Assembly (NCBI GenBank): GCA_910577835.1
Contig: CAJTOU010000001.1
Span: 4,138 to 68,137, forward strand
Origin: an uncultured Lachnospiraceae bacterium
Lineage (GTDB): Bacteria > Bacillota_A > Clostridia > Lachnospirales > Lachnospiraceae
Direction: 5' to 3'
DNA length: 64,000 nt
The notes beneath the pieces are model-generated. The model was not told where the DNA came from, did not search any database, and saw nothing but the letters and a program-made list of their open reading frames with translations. Made by a program: the position numbers and the translations under genes. This document shows positions 55,622 to 64,000 of the stretch, piece after piece; within the stretch, counting starts at the first letter, position 1; each line of letters starts with the position of its first letter.

Positions 55622-56170
55622 ATGTTAAGAAATATAGTTACAATTTTTTATATTTTTCTATTATTTATAGTCCAGACCACTTTTAATAAAGCAATATCCA
55701 TTGGCAATATTTCTCCCAATCTTATGATTATTCTGGTATGTTGTACCGGTTTTATACGGGGGAAAAAAGCAGGTATGCTGGTAGGAGTTATTTCGGGACT
55801 GTTGATTGATATTTTTTATGGATATTCGGGAATTATAGGAATGACAGGATTAATCTATATGTATATCGGATATGTCAATGGATTATTTAATGAAATCTTT
55901 TATACCGATGATATCTGTATTCCTGTTATTCTGACAATGATAAGCAACCTTATCTACAATTTTTTATATTATTGTATTACTTTTCTTTTGCGAGGACAAC
56001 TTAATATTCCCGTATATTTCGAAACGATTATGTTTCCGGAAATGATTTATACAGGCTGTGTTACGGTATTTTTATTCCGGTTTATGAAGGTAGTCAGTAT
56101 GCTTTTGGAAAAATATGAGAAAAGAGGTGAAGAGGAACTTGTTAAAGGAGATTTGGGAAATAATAATTAA
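55622..56170 (+). CDS. mreD: rod shape-determining protein MreD
   Basis: A 182-residue protein with about five membrane helices (TIFYIFLLFIVQTTFNKAIS, LMIILVCCTGFIRG, GLLIDIFYGYSGIIGM). Size, helix pattern and place after mreC fit MreD. The end overlaps the next reading frame by 56 bases. Confidence 0.9.
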   Translation: MLRNIVTIFYIFLLFIVQTTFNKAISIGNISPNLMIILVCCTGFIRGKKAGMLVGVISGLLIDIFYGYSGIIGMTGLIYMYIGYVNGLFNEIFYTDDICIPVILTMISNLIYNFLYYCITFLLRGQLNIPVYFETIMFPEMIYTGCVTVFLFRFMKVVSMLLEKYEKRGEEELVKGDLGNNN

Positions 56171-58994
56171 CTATACGATAAAATCGCGTACATTTTTCTT
56201 GTGTATTCTGTTTTTGATTATGTTTTCTGCATTGCTTTCAAGAGTATTTTATCTGCAGATTGCGACTGATTCAGACTCTTATGTATTGGAGATGAGCCAG
56301 AAAACAGAAAAAACGCGTTATTCTACCGCTACAAGAGGAAATATCTATGATGCGGACGGAAAGCTTCTTGCTTATAATAAAACTGCTTATTCTGTACAGA
56401 TAGAAGATACAATTGAAAGTTCAAACTATAAAAACAGCCAGATGAATGAAATTATTTACAAGACGGTAAAAATCATAGAAAAAAACGGTGATTCGCTGAT
56501 TGGAGATTTTCCTGTTGTATATTCAAATGGTTTATATACTTATTCAACATCGCTTTCTGAAAATACAAAAGCCCGCTTTCTGAAAAATATATTCGGAACG
56601 GAGACATTAGATACAAAAGAGAAAAAATTGTCTGAAACCACAGCCCAGCAGGCTGTGGAATATTTAAAGGGTAAAGATAAATATGAAATTGATACAGAAC
56701 TTTATGGTGAGGAAATGGCATGGAAAATCGCCATGATACGATATGATTTGTCCCTAAATATGTTTCAGAAATATATTACCACCACAATTGCAAAGGATGT
56801 AAGTGAAAATACAGTCGCAGCTATTTATGAGAGCAAAAATGAAATACCGGGTGTTACAGTTGGTGAAGATACACAGAGGATTTATAATGACAGCTTTTAT
56901 TTTTCGCATATTATCGGATATACCGGAAAAATCTCAGAAGAGCAGATGAATGATTTAAACAGTCAACTTGCAGACGATGATATTAAATATGAGCTGAATG
57001 ATATTGTAGGAAAAGACGGCATAGAGGCAAGTTATGAACTGCAGCTTTCAGGAACCAAAGGCTATGAAAAAGTGCTGGTCAATAATATGGGACAGGTACA
57101 GTCTGTGATTGACGAAAAAAAATCTACTGCCGGAAATGATGTATATCTTACCATTCGTTCTGATTTGCAGATTGGTGTATATCATTTGATTGAACAGCAT
57201 TTGGCAAAGATTTTGACACAAAATCTGGTAAACAGTCTGGTAGATGAAAATAATAATCCAAAGTGGAATATATCTATTTATGATGTTTATTTTCAAATTA
57301 TTAATAATAATATTGTAAACTGCGATGAATTTAATCAGGCAGACGCCACTGAAAATGAAAAAAACATTTATAATACTATGAGCACAAAGAAAAGTTCTGT
57401 ACTGCAAATTATAGAGGCACAGCTTTATAATGATGAAGCGGGGCCTTTAGCGGCAGAAAGCAAAGAAATGAACGAGTATTATACTTATATTTTCAATATG
57501 CTTTCAGACCCGTCCTATGGTATAAATTTAATACCCAGAGCAAATATTGACAGAGAAAGCGATACCTATAAAGAATGGATGAGAGATGGGCTGAGTCTTC
57601 GAAGCATGCTCTTATATTGTATTGATAATGATTTTGTGGATACAGGCAAGCTGAATGTTGATGAAACCTATATTGACAGAGATACTATTTATCATTCGCT
57701 GGTGGAATATATACGCTCTCATATCACAGATGATAAAAAATTTACAAAACTTGTTTACAAGTATCTGATTTATTCTGGCAGTATTTCCGGTGGTCAAATA
57801 TGCAGGCTTTTGTATGACCAGAATGTTATTCCTTATGATGAAGGAACTTATTCAAGACTGATTAGCGGTTCTTATCCAGCATACGATTTTATGGTTACAC
57901 AGATAAAAAATCTGACGATTACTCCTGCAATGCTGGCATTAAATCCATGTTCTGCCTCTGTAACTATTGTACAGCCGGGCACGTCAAATGTTCTGGCCAT
58001 GGTTTCATATCCAAGCTATGACAATAATGTATTTTCAGGTTCAATTGATTCAAATTACTGGAATAAACTGAACGACGATGGTTCCAGTCCATTGTATGCA
58101 AGAGCTACCAGAATGAGAACTGCTCCCGGTTCTACTTTTAAGCCTCTTTCTGCTGTTGCAGGACTGGAGGAAGGTGTAATTTCGAGTGGAAGCGTAATAA
58201 ACTGTACAGGTGCTTTTACAAGAATGGAGCCGCCTATGAACTGCTGGATTTCTCCGGGGGCTCATGGAGGTCTTGCAGTAGTAAGCGGAATAAAAAATTC
58301 ATGCAATGTATTTTTTGGAGAAGTCAGCTATCGTCTTGGCACTATGTCGAATGGGGTTTATTCCGATGAAGAGGCACTGGAAAGAATGAAGAAATATGGG
58401 GAAATGTTCGGTTTTACTTCAACTTCCGGTGTGGAAGTAGAGGAGTCATCGCCTCAGTTCTCTGTCAGCAGCGGTATTGCTTCTGCTATTGGGCAGGGTT
58501 CTCACAACTTTACAGGTGTGCAGCTTGCAAGATATGTCAATACGATTGCATCAAATGGTGTAAATTATGAGCTGACACTGATTGATAAGGTAATGGATAT
58601 AAATGGCACTGCACAGGAGAAGGCCGAAAAGTCTGTGGTCAAGCTCGATGTTTCATCTTCAAGTATAAATCTTGTACAGTCCGGAATGGCGGAAGCTGCC
58701 GCTTCATCAAGTTATGGAATGAACAGTCGTCTTGGTATGGCTGTTGCTGCCAAGACGGGAACTGCACAGGAAAATGAGAAAAAACCTGACCATGCGCTGA
58801 TTGTTACCTATGCACCATTTGTTAATCCAGAGATTGCCATGAGTGTTGTTCTTCAAAATGGTTACACTTCATCAAATGCAATTGCTCTGGCAGATGATAT
58901 CTATGATTTTTATTTTGGAAAGATAACTCTGGAGCAGATATTGGCAGGTAATTCAGATGGTCCGGCAAAACAGGCTTCGGAAGGTGCACAGTAA
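56115..58994 (+). CDS. mrdA: penicillin-binding protein 2 (MrdA), long form
   Basis: A 959-residue class B PBP. One membrane helix (about 27-48) precedes the dimerisation domain (TRGNIYDADGKLLAYN). The transpeptidase has S673 in GSTFKP, the SCN motif in KNSCNVFFGE, and K880 in KTGTAQE. It is some 250-300 residues longer than the usual PBP2; the extra part lies between about residues 370 and 620, ahead of the catalytic domain. The first ATG overlaps mreD by 56 bases; a TTG at 56139 near GAGGTG is an alternative start. Confidence 0.93.
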   Translation: MRKEVKRNLLKEIWEIIINYTIKSRTFFLCILFLIMFSALLSRVFYLQIATDSDSYVLEMSQKTEKTRYSTATRGNIYDADGKLLAYNKTAYSVQIEDTIESSNYKNSQMNEIIYKTVKIIEKNGDSLIGDFPVVYSNGLYTYSTSLSENTKARFLKNIFGTETLDTKEKKLSETTAQQAVEYLKGKDKYEIDTELYGEEMAWKIAMIRYDLSLNMFQKYITTTIAKDVSENTVAAIYESKNEIPGVTVGEDTQRIYNDSFYFSHIIGYTGKISEEQMNDLNSQLADDDIKYELNDIVGKDGIEASYELQLSGTKGYEKVLVNNMGQVQSVIDEKKSTAGNDVYLTIRSDLQIGVYHLIEQHLAKILTQNLVNSLVDENNNPKWNISIYDVYFQIINNNIVNCDEFNQADATENEKNIYNTMSTKKSSVLQIIEAQLYNDEAGPLAAESKEMNEYYTYIFNMLSDPSYGINLIPRANIDRESDTYKEWMRDGLSLRSMLLYCIDNDFVDTGKLNVDETYIDRDTIYHSLVEYIRSHITDDKKFTKLVYKYLIYSGSISGGQICRLLYDQNVIPYDEGTYSRLISGSYPAYDFMVTQIKNLTITPAMLALNPCSASVTIVQPGTSNVLAMVSYPSYDNNVFSGSIDSNYWNKLNDDGSSPLYARATRMRTAPGSTFKPLSAVAGLEEGVISSGSVINCTGAFTRMEPPMNCWISPGAHGGLAVVSGIKNSCNVFFGEVSYRLGTMSNGVYSDEEALERMKKYGEMFGFTSTSGVEVEESSPQFSVSSGIASAIGQGSHNFTGVQLARYVNTIASNGVNYELTLIDKVMDINGTAQEKAEKSVVKLDVSSSSINLVQSGMAEAAASSSYGMNSRLGMAVAAKTGTAQENEKKPDHALIVTYAPFVNPEIAMSVVLQNGYTSSNAIALADDIYDFYFGKITLEQILAGNSDGPAKQASEGAQ

Positions 58995-59027
58995 GTAGAA
59001 CGATAAATGTTTTGAAAGGGAGATAAC

Positions 59028-59750
59028 ATGAAAAAAAATTCTTTAGTGATTAAAGGAAATAAATACGGTATTGTAATTGTTATGGATAAAGATACCTCTT
59101 TTGATGAAATCAAAACACGACTGGCAGAGAAGCTGATGGAATCTGCGAAGTTTTTCGGAAGTGGAACCATGGCAGTTTCCTTTGAGGGAAGGGAGCTTTC
59201 GAGTGATGAGCAGACACAGCTTTTAGATGTAATCAGTGAATCTTCAAATCTGAATATTGCCTGCGTGATTGATAACAGTGAGGGGCTTACAGAAGTTTTT
59301 AAAAAATCGGTTGAAAAAATCAAAGAAATGGTTGATAATGGAAGAGATACAATTGATGAATCAGAAATTCAGGAAATAGAAAAATCTGATGACGGTAATA
59401 CCGGAAAGTTTTTCCGTGGAACTTTGCGCTCAGGACAGATTCTGGAAAGTGATACTTCCATAGTTATTATAGGAGACGTCAATCCGGGCGCAAAGGTATC
59501 TGCCGGGGGAAATGTGATTATTCTCGGTTCATTGAAGGGAAATGTTTCAGCCGGAATGAAAGGTGACAACAATGCCTTTGTTGTGGCGCTTGATATGGCT
59601 CCGGTGCAGATAAGAATCGGGGATATTATCGCAAGCTGTCCTGAAAAATCAAAACGGGCAAAACAGGAAACAAAGATTGCCTACCTTGATAACGGAAATA
59701 TTTTTGTTGACCCGTTAAATAAAGAACTGATGAAAATTTTAAGATTTTAA
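59028..59750 (+). CDS. minC: septum site-determining protein MinC
   Basis: A 240-residue inhibitor of FtsZ assembly. Residues 1-100 are the N-terminal MinC domain (LVIKGNKYGIVIVMDKD); residues about 125-230 are the beta-helix domain (TLRSGQILESDTSIVIIGDV, NPGAKVSAGGNVIILGSLKG). It is followed by minD and minE in the standard order. GGGAG precedes the ATG. Confidence 0.95.
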   Translation: MKKNSLVIKGNKYGIVIVMDKDTSFDEIKTRLAEKLMESAKFFGSGTMAVSFEGRELSSDEQTQLLDVISESSNLNIACVIDNSEGLTEVFKKSVEKIKEMVDNGRDTIDESEIQEIEKSDDGNTGKFFRGTLRSGQILESDTSIVIIGDVNPGAKVSAGGNVIILGSLKGNVSAGMKGDNNAFVVALDMAPVQIRIGDIIASCPEKSKRAKQETKIAYLDNGNIFVDPLNKELMKILRF

Positions 59751-59798
59751 AGGCAGGAAGCTGAAAGAAAAATATGAGAAAGGATTTTTAGGTGAAAA

Positions 59799-60590
59799 AT
59801 GAGCGAAGTAATAGTGATTACATCAGGAAAAGGCGGAGTTGGCAAAACTACCACCTCCGCAAATCTGGGTACAGGACTTGCAAAATTAAATAAGAAGGTT
59901 GTATTGATTGATACAGATATCGGTCTTAGAAATCTTGATGTTGTAATGGGACTGGAAAACAGAATAGTATATAATCTTGTGGATGTAATAGAGGGAAGTT
60001 GCAGAGCAAAGCAGGCGCTTATCAGAGATAAGCGCTATGAAAATCTGTATCTCCTGCCTTCCGCACAGACCAGAGATAAAACAAGCGTTTCTCCGGAAGA
60101 GATGAAAGCACTGACAGATGACTTTCGAAAAGAATTTGATTACATAATTCTTGACTGTCCTGCGGGAATAGAACAGGGGTTTAAGAATGCCATTGCCGGA
60201 GCAGACAGGGCTCTTGTAGTGACAACTCCGGAAGTGTCTGCTATTCGCGATGCAGACAGGATTATCGGGCTTTTAGAGGCAAATGAAATCAAGAAAACAG
60301 ATTTGATTGTCAATAGAATTCGTATGGATATGGTAAAAAAGGGAGAGATGATGTCGTTGGATGATGTGCTTGATATTCTGGCAGTAAATCTTATCGGCGC
60401 AGTTCCAGATGATGAAAATATTGTTATTTCTACCAATCAGGGTGAACCTTTAGTGGGCAGCAATACGCCGGCAGGACAGGCATATATGAATATCTGCAAT
60501 CGTGTTCTGGGAGAAGAGGTTCCGCTTCTTGATTTAAGTGGAGGAAATGGATTCTTTTCAAAACTTGCCAATATCTTTAAAAAGAGCTAG
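59799..60590 (+). CDS. minD: septum site-determining ATPase MinD
   Basis: A 263-residue ParA-type ATPase with the deviant Walker A SGKGGVGKTTTSANLG, VVLIDTDIGLRNLDVVMGLE, and ILDCPAGIEQGF. The C-terminal end (FFSKLANIFKKS) is the amphipathic helix that binds the membrane. It recruits MinC. Spacing of 17 bases to minE suggests one transcript. Confidence 0.97.
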   Translation: MSEVIVITSGKGGVGKTTTSANLGTGLAKLNKKVVLIDTDIGLRNLDVVMGLENRIVYNLVDVIEGSCRAKQALIRDKRYENLYLLPSAQTRDKTSVSPEEMKALTDDFRKEFDYIILDCPAGIEQGFKNAIAGADRALVVTTPEVSAIRDADRIIGLLEANEIKKTDLIVNRIRMDMVKKGEMMSLDDVLDILAVNLIGAVPDDENIVISTNQGEPLVGSNTPAGQAYMNICNRVLGEEVPLLDLSGGNGFFSKLANIFKKS

Positions 60591-60607
60591 TAAAAGGGGG
60601 AAATGCA

Positions 60608-60880
60608 ATGAACGTATTTGATATTTTTAAGAAAAAATCGTCTGGAGATATCGCCAAAAAAAGACTTCAGCTTTTGCTGGTTTCCGACAGAGCAAACTGT
60701 TCGCCGGAAATTATGGAGTTGATTAAAAATGATATTATCAAGGTAATCGCCAAATATATGGAGATTGATACTGATGGACTTGATATTCAGATTACTCAGA
60801 CAGACTCAGACGGAAATAATGGGAGTGTTCCTGCTTTAATTGCAAATATTCCGATTAAAGAATTGAAACATGGAAAATAA
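60608..60880 (+). CDS. minE: cell division topological specificity factor MinE
   Basis: A 90-residue protein with the MinE outline: N-terminal VFDIFKKKSSGDIAKKRLQL, then IIKVIAKYMEIDTDGLDIQI. It stimulates the MinD ATPase. The ribosome site is AAAGGGGG. Confidence 0.95.
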   Translation: MNVFDIFKKKSSGDIAKKRLQLLLVSDRANCSPEIMELIKNDIIKVIAKYMEIDTDGLDIQITQTDSDGNNGSVPALIANIPIKELKHGK

Positions 60881-60924
60881 TTTTATATGGAAAAATTTTC
60901 ATGTAGAAACTATTTATATAAAAA

Positions 60925-60988
60925 TAATTTCTGAGGAACATATTCTATAAGGAAAGTATTCTACGGGAAAAATATTCTACGAGGAAGA
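60925..60988 (+). repeat. four 16-bp tandem repeats (TATTCTATAAGGAAAG type) ending at the rodA start
   Basis: Units at 60925-60940, 60941-60956, 60957-60972 and 60973-60988, each 16 bases. The last (TATTCTACGAGGAAGA) provides the Shine-Dalgarno of rodA, whose ATG is 2 bases beyond it. Confidence 0.8.
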
Positions 60989-60990
60989 TT

Positions 60991-62145
60991 ATGATTCGAT
61001 TTTATAAAAAAATATTAGCAAAATTGAAGACATACCAGTACAGGCATTTGAATGTAAGGCTGATTATTTTTATTACAGCTTTGTCTATTCTCGGATTTAA
61101 TGTAGTGTCCAGTGCCATAGATAATGACCCTAGTTATGTACAAAAGCAGTTGATAGGTATTATTGGGGGGAGCTTAGTAATGCTTATCGTGATGTTTATT
61201 GATTACCGCTTTGTGCTGAAATTTGCATGGCTGATTTATATTTTTAATGTATTTATGCTTTTAGCAGTACGTTTTTTAGGCGAAGAGCACAAGGGTGCAG
61301 CAAGATGGATTAAGGTCGCTGGTATTCAGATTCAGCCTTCGGAACTTTCAAAAATATTTATTATCTTGTTCTTTGCATACCTTTTTAATAAATACAATAA
61401 AGATAAATTAAACAATTTTAAAATGCTTTCACTTACAGTGATAACATTTGCAGTTCCACTTTTTTTAATATACAAGCAGCCGGATTTATCAACCAGTGTC
61501 GCTATCGTACTGGTATTTGCAGCTATGATTTATATAGCAGGACTAAGTTATAAGGTTATTTTCAGTGTTTTTGCACTTATGATTCCCACAGCCATAGTTC
61601 TTGTTTATCTTCTTATGCAGCCGGACCAGAAGATACTGGAGGAATATCAGTATAACAGACTTGTCGGATTTTATGATGAGGATAATGAGCAGGCTCAAAG
61701 AATCAGCTATCAGCAGGATAACGCAGTTCTTGCCATCGGCTCCGGAGGCTTGTGGGGAAAGGGACTGGGAAATGACAGCCCAAACAGCGTAAAAAATGGA
61801 AATCTGATTCCTGAACCACAGACAGACTTTATTTTTGCTGTGGTGGGAGAAGAGCTTGGATTTGTCGGAACTGCCAGTATAATTATACTGCTTGCACTGG
61901 TTACTTTTGAATGTGTCTATGTCGGCGCACATGCCGCTGATATGGCAGGAAAGATTATATGCAGCGGTATGGCAATGATTATTGCTGTTCAGACATTTAT
62001 TAACATAGCAGTAGTTACAAAAATGATGCCAAATACAGGACTGACGCTTCCATTTGTAAGTTACGGGCTAAGTTCATTATTAAGCTTATATCTGGGTATG
62101 GGCTTTGTATTGAATGTAGGATTACAGAGAAGAAAAATACAATAG
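60991..62145 (+). CDS. rodA: RodA-type peptidoglycan glycosyltransferase (SEDS)
   Basis: A 384-residue SEDS protein with about 10 membrane helices. It has the polymerase motifs GAARWIKVAGIQIQPSELSK, KQPDLSTSV with the essential Asp, IGSGGLWGKGLG, IPEPQTDFIFAVVGEELGFV and NTGLTLPFVSYGLSS. Being next to mreBCD and mrdA, it is best named RodA, though FtsW and SpoVE share these motifs. Its ribosome site lies in the last unit of a tandem repeat. Confidence 0.9.
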   Translation: MIRFYKKILAKLKTYQYRHLNVRLIIFITALSILGFNVVSSAIDNDPSYVQKQLIGIIGGSLVMLIVMFIDYRFVLKFAWLIYIFNVFMLLAVRFLGEEHKGAARWIKVAGIQIQPSELSKIFIILFFAYLFNKYNKDKLNNFKMLSLTVITFAVPLFLIYKQPDLSTSVAIVLVFAAMIYIAGLSYKVIFSVFALMIPTAIVLVYLLMQPDQKILEEYQYNRLVGFYDEDNEQAQRISYQQDNAVLAIGSGGLWGKGLGNDSPNSVKNGNLIPEPQTDFIFAVVGEELGFVGTASIIILLALVTFECVYVGAHAADMAGKIICSGMAMIIAVQTFINIAVVTKMMPNTGLTLPFVSYGLSSLLSLYLGMGFVLNVGLQRRKIQ

Positions 62146-62155
62146 GAGGATAATT

Positions 62156-62551
62156 ATGAACGTTGGATTAATTGCACACGATTCTAAGAAAAAATTGATG
62201 CAGAATTTCTGCGTTGCATATCGGGGAATACTCAGTCATCATGAATTATATGCGACAGCTACGACAGGGCGGCTGATAGAAGAAGTTACAAACTTAAATG
62301 TTCATAAATTCCTCGCAGGTCATTTGGGAGGCGAGCATCAATTTGGGGCGCAGATAGAGAATAATCAGATGGATTTGGTGATTTTTCTCAGGGACCCTCT
62401 TACTTCAAAATCCCATGAACCGGATATCCACAATATTTTTAAACTGTGTGATATTAATAATATTCCTCTTGCTACAAATCTTGCTACTGCCGAGCTTTTA
62501 ATTAAAGCATTGGACAGAGGAGATTTGGAATGGAGAGAGTTTTATCGCTGA
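62156..62551 (+). CDS. mgsA: methylglyoxal synthase
   Basis: A 131-residue enzyme converting dihydroxyacetone phosphate to methylglyoxal. IAHDSKKKLM, TATTGRLIEE, GGEHQFGAQI, and FLRDPLTSKSHEPDI with the catalytic Asp are all present. AGGAGG is well placed. It follows rodA by 10 bases, a pairing conserved in relatives, and ends at a strong terminator. Confidence 0.97.
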   Translation: MNVGLIAHDSKKKLMQNFCVAYRGILSHHELYATATTGRLIEEVTNLNVHKFLAGHLGGEHQFGAQIENNQMDLVIFLRDPLTSKSHEPDIHNIFKLCDINNIPLATNLATAELLIKALDRGDLEWREFYR

Positions 62552-62565
62552 TAGTTGTTCAATTA

Positions 62566-62596
62566 AGAAAAAGAGGCGCCAGAGGCGCCTTTTTCT
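62566..62596. terminator. strong bidirectional terminator
   Basis: AGAAAAAGAGGCGCC and GGCGCCTTTTTCT form a G/C-rich stem around a 3-base loop with A- and T-runs on the two sides, serving mgsA and the DUF378 gene. Confidence 0.92.
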
Positions 62597-62597
62597 A

Positions 62598-62810
62598 CTA
62601 GCCGTTTAATGCATTTGTTACACGGCCGTACAGACTGACAAGATATAATCCGCACAGTCCAATAACAGCATAAATAACACGGGAGATAATTGTCATATTG
62701 CCGAAAATCATATTTACAAGGTCAATTTTAAAGAATCCTACCAGCCCCCAGTTAATTGCTCCAATAATCGCAATAGTAAGAATCGTATAATCCAATCCTT
62801 TTGTATTCAT
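62598..62810 (-). CDS. DUF378 small membrane protein
   Basis: A 70-residue protein with two membrane helices and the motif IGAINWGLVGFF plus VNMIFG, matching DUF378 (YuzA-like). Function unknown. A clear AAAGGAT precedes its ATG on the - strand. Confidence 0.88.
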   Translation of the reverse strand: MNTKGLDYTILTIAIIGAINWGLVGFFKIDLVNMIFGNMTIISRVIYAVIGLCGLYLVSLYGRVTNALNG

Positions 62811-62912
62811 AATTGTTCATCCTTTCTATAATGAATTTATATTTATATTTTTCCATAATTGCCTGTATTTATTCTGTAAAATTTTGATTGTTTTTCAGAT
62901 TTTTAAATTTTA

Positions 62913-62941
62913 TGGACACAGCTTTTATTTTAGTGTATACT
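62913..62941 (+). promoter_or_regulatory. promoter of the HlyD-like gene
   Basis: TGGACA (62913-62918), 17-bp spacer, TATACT (62936-62941). The leader that follows holds a 17-bp direct repeat and an inverted repeat. Confidence 0.7.
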
Positions 62942-62944
62942 AAT

Positions 62945-62978
62945 AATATCCCTTATAGAATAATATCCCTTATAGAAT
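62945..62978. repeat. two perfect 17-bp direct repeats
   Basis: AATATCCCTTATAGAAT occurs at 62945-62961 and 62962-62978. Its complement (ATTCTATAAGGGATATT) resembles the repeat unit ahead of rodA, in the opposite orientation. Confidence 0.8.
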
Positions 62979-63012
62979 AATATTTTTTGTAGAAATGTTT
63001 CTTGTATAAAAT

Positions 63013-63040
63013 ATTTCCATTAGTATATTATAATGGAAAT
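63013..63040. repeat. inverted repeat ahead of the HlyD-like gene
   Basis: ATTTCCATTA (63013-63022) and TAATGGAAAT (63031-63040), perfect 10-bp arms around 8 bases, ending 3 bases before GGAGG. It could be an operator or an mRNA hairpin next to the ribosome site. Confidence 0.6.
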
Positions 63041-63058
63041 AATTGGAGGCTTAAAACT

Positions 63059-64000
63059 GTGGCTGATATTAATAAAAAGAAAAAAAAGAAGAAAAAAGTA
63101 ATTAAATATCGAAGACCTATTTCAATTAACATAGGATTTCTTGTTTTTCTGGTTGTTTTTGCTTATATTCTTATCTATATGGTTATGTATTTTACCCGTG
63201 TCAGAGTATCTATTTACGAGGTAGTATATGGAAAAAATGCAGATTTGACAAACAAGACATATAATGGACTGCTTTTGCGGAGTGAAAATGTTGTTTCCAC
63301 AGATACAGCGGGATATCTGAATTATTATGTAAAATCAGGAGAACGGGCATCCGTAGGAACCACTGTCTGTACAATTGATGAAAATGGACAGATACAAAAG
63401 TATCTGAAAGATAATGAACAGGAGATGGATTTGACAGCAAATGATTATGAGATTTTGCGGCAGTACATATCAGATTTTACGACAGAGTATTCAGATGTTG
63501 AGTTTTCAAAGACCTATCACTTTAAAATAGACTTATCCTCAAAATTGCTGGAATGTGCCAATATGAATATTATTAATGAAAAATTGTCAGAATTAAGTGC
63601 AGATGGAAATTATAATTATGTGATAAGTAAATCTTCAATGGCAGGAATTGTGGAATATTATTCTGATGGATATGAGGGCAAACAGATAAGTGAAATTTCG
63701 GCAGATGATTTTAATTCTGATAGTTATAAAAGAAAGTCTGTTGCACCAAATGACCTGTTAGAGCAGGGAAGTCCCATTTATAAAATTATCAGTGAAGAGG
63801 AGTGGAATGTTCTGCTGTTATTGTCAGAGGAGGAAGCAAAACAACGGCAGGAGGACACAAGAATCAAAATTCGCTTTGCAAAAGATGGAACTACAACAGT
63901 GGGAGATTTTAAAGTGATAAATCAGAATAACTGCTATATTGGTGTAGTGACACTGGACAAGTATATGATAAAATATGCCTCAGAGCGTTATGCCTGTCTC
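63059..64000 (+). CDS. HlyD-like efflux adaptor protein, 3' partial
   Basis: An open frame from a GTG at 63059 (GGAGG 10 bases upstream) to the window end, 314 residues visible without a stop. It has a poly-Lys N-terminus, one membrane helix (about 22-48, NIGFLVFLVVFAYILIYMVM), and an extracytoplasmic domain (RSENVVSTDTAGYLNYYVKS, ending with APNDLLEQGSPIYKI) with the barrel-sandwich look of HlyD-family adaptors. In related Clostridia such a gene precedes yggS and sepF, which would lie beyond the window. Confidence 0.8.
   Translation, partial: MADINKKKKKKKKVIKYRRPISINIGFLVFLVVFAYILIYMVMYFTRVRVSIYEVVYGKNADLTNKTYNGLLLRSENVVSTDTAGYLNYYVKSGERASVGTTVCTIDENGQIQKYLKDNEQEMDLTANDYEILRQYISDFTTEYSDVEFSKTYHFKIDLSSKLLECANMNIINEKLSELSADGNYNYVISKSSMAGIVEYYSDGYEGKQISEISADDFNSDSYKRKSVAPNDLLEQGSPIYKIISEEEWNVLLLLSEEEAKQRQEDTRIKIRFAKDGTTTVGDFKVINQNNCYIGVVTLDKYMIKYASERYACL

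Noticed and set aside
60925..60988. CRISPR array
   Set aside because: Units are contiguous 16-mers with no unique spacers and no cas genes are present.

Overview
The window is AT-rich chromosomal DNA from a Gram-positive anaerobe of the class Clostridia, most likely a Lachnospiraceae species. The support is inferential: the housekeeping order mutS-mutL-miaA-(Met gamma-lyase-like)-radC-mreBCD-mrdA-minCDE-rodA-mgsA, a DUF5688 protein, a T-box in front of tyrS and strong purine-rich ribosome binding sites. Nearly all genes lie on the + strand; the exceptions are aroE, one tRNA-Arg and a DUF378 protein.

Region 1 (1-22.9 kb) is a phage-tail-like contractile injection system (CIS). In order it encodes an anchored coiled-coil protein (5' end outside the window), a PAAR-like DUF4280 tip, a sheath, a tube, a small tail-assembly protein overlapping a DUF6760-type ORF in the -1 frame, a second tube protein, a 1105-residue Glu/Lys/Gln/Asn-rich protein, a tube-adapter protein, a fused adapter/gp27 hub, a separate gp5/gpV-like spike, gp25, two large baseplate proteins of the gpJ/gp6-gp7 type and a gpI-like protein. 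No AAA+ ATPase, sheath terminator, tail fibre, integrase or lysis gene is seen. Directly behind the baseplate genes, closely spaced on the same strand, are a STAS protein, a stand-alone histidine-kinase-type ATPase domain and a membrane Cache-HAMP-SpoIIE phosphatase that also carries its own RsbW-like ATPase domain. This looks like a partner-switching module physically coupled to the injection system, and it is the most unusual part of the window.

Region 2 (23-31.4 kb) holds three exporters: an ABC-2 system (ATPase plus two permeases) behind a pair of inverted-repeat operators, an ATPase-FtsX fusion exporter behind a very clear promoter with a palindrome at its start point, and an ATPase-TMD exporter.

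Region 3 (31.4-45.6 kb) is housekeeping and mixed: a tyrosine T-box and tyrS, a PilZ protein, aroE (reverse), aroD, aroK, efp, a DUF2079 membrane protein, a DUF5688 protein, tRNA-Arg(CCG), an anchored extracytoplasmic protein, miaB and a GH1 beta-glucosidase.

Region 4 (45.6-64 kb) carries mismatch repair (mutS, mutL), tRNA modification (miaA), radC, the cell-shape and division-site genes (mreBCD, mrdA, minCDE, rodA), mgsA, a DUF378 protein and the start of an HlyD-like gene. Two families of small repeats run through Regions 3 and 4: a 21-bp stem-loop that forms the 3' ends of miaB and mutS, and a 16-17-bp tandem repeat that sits just upstream of several genes.
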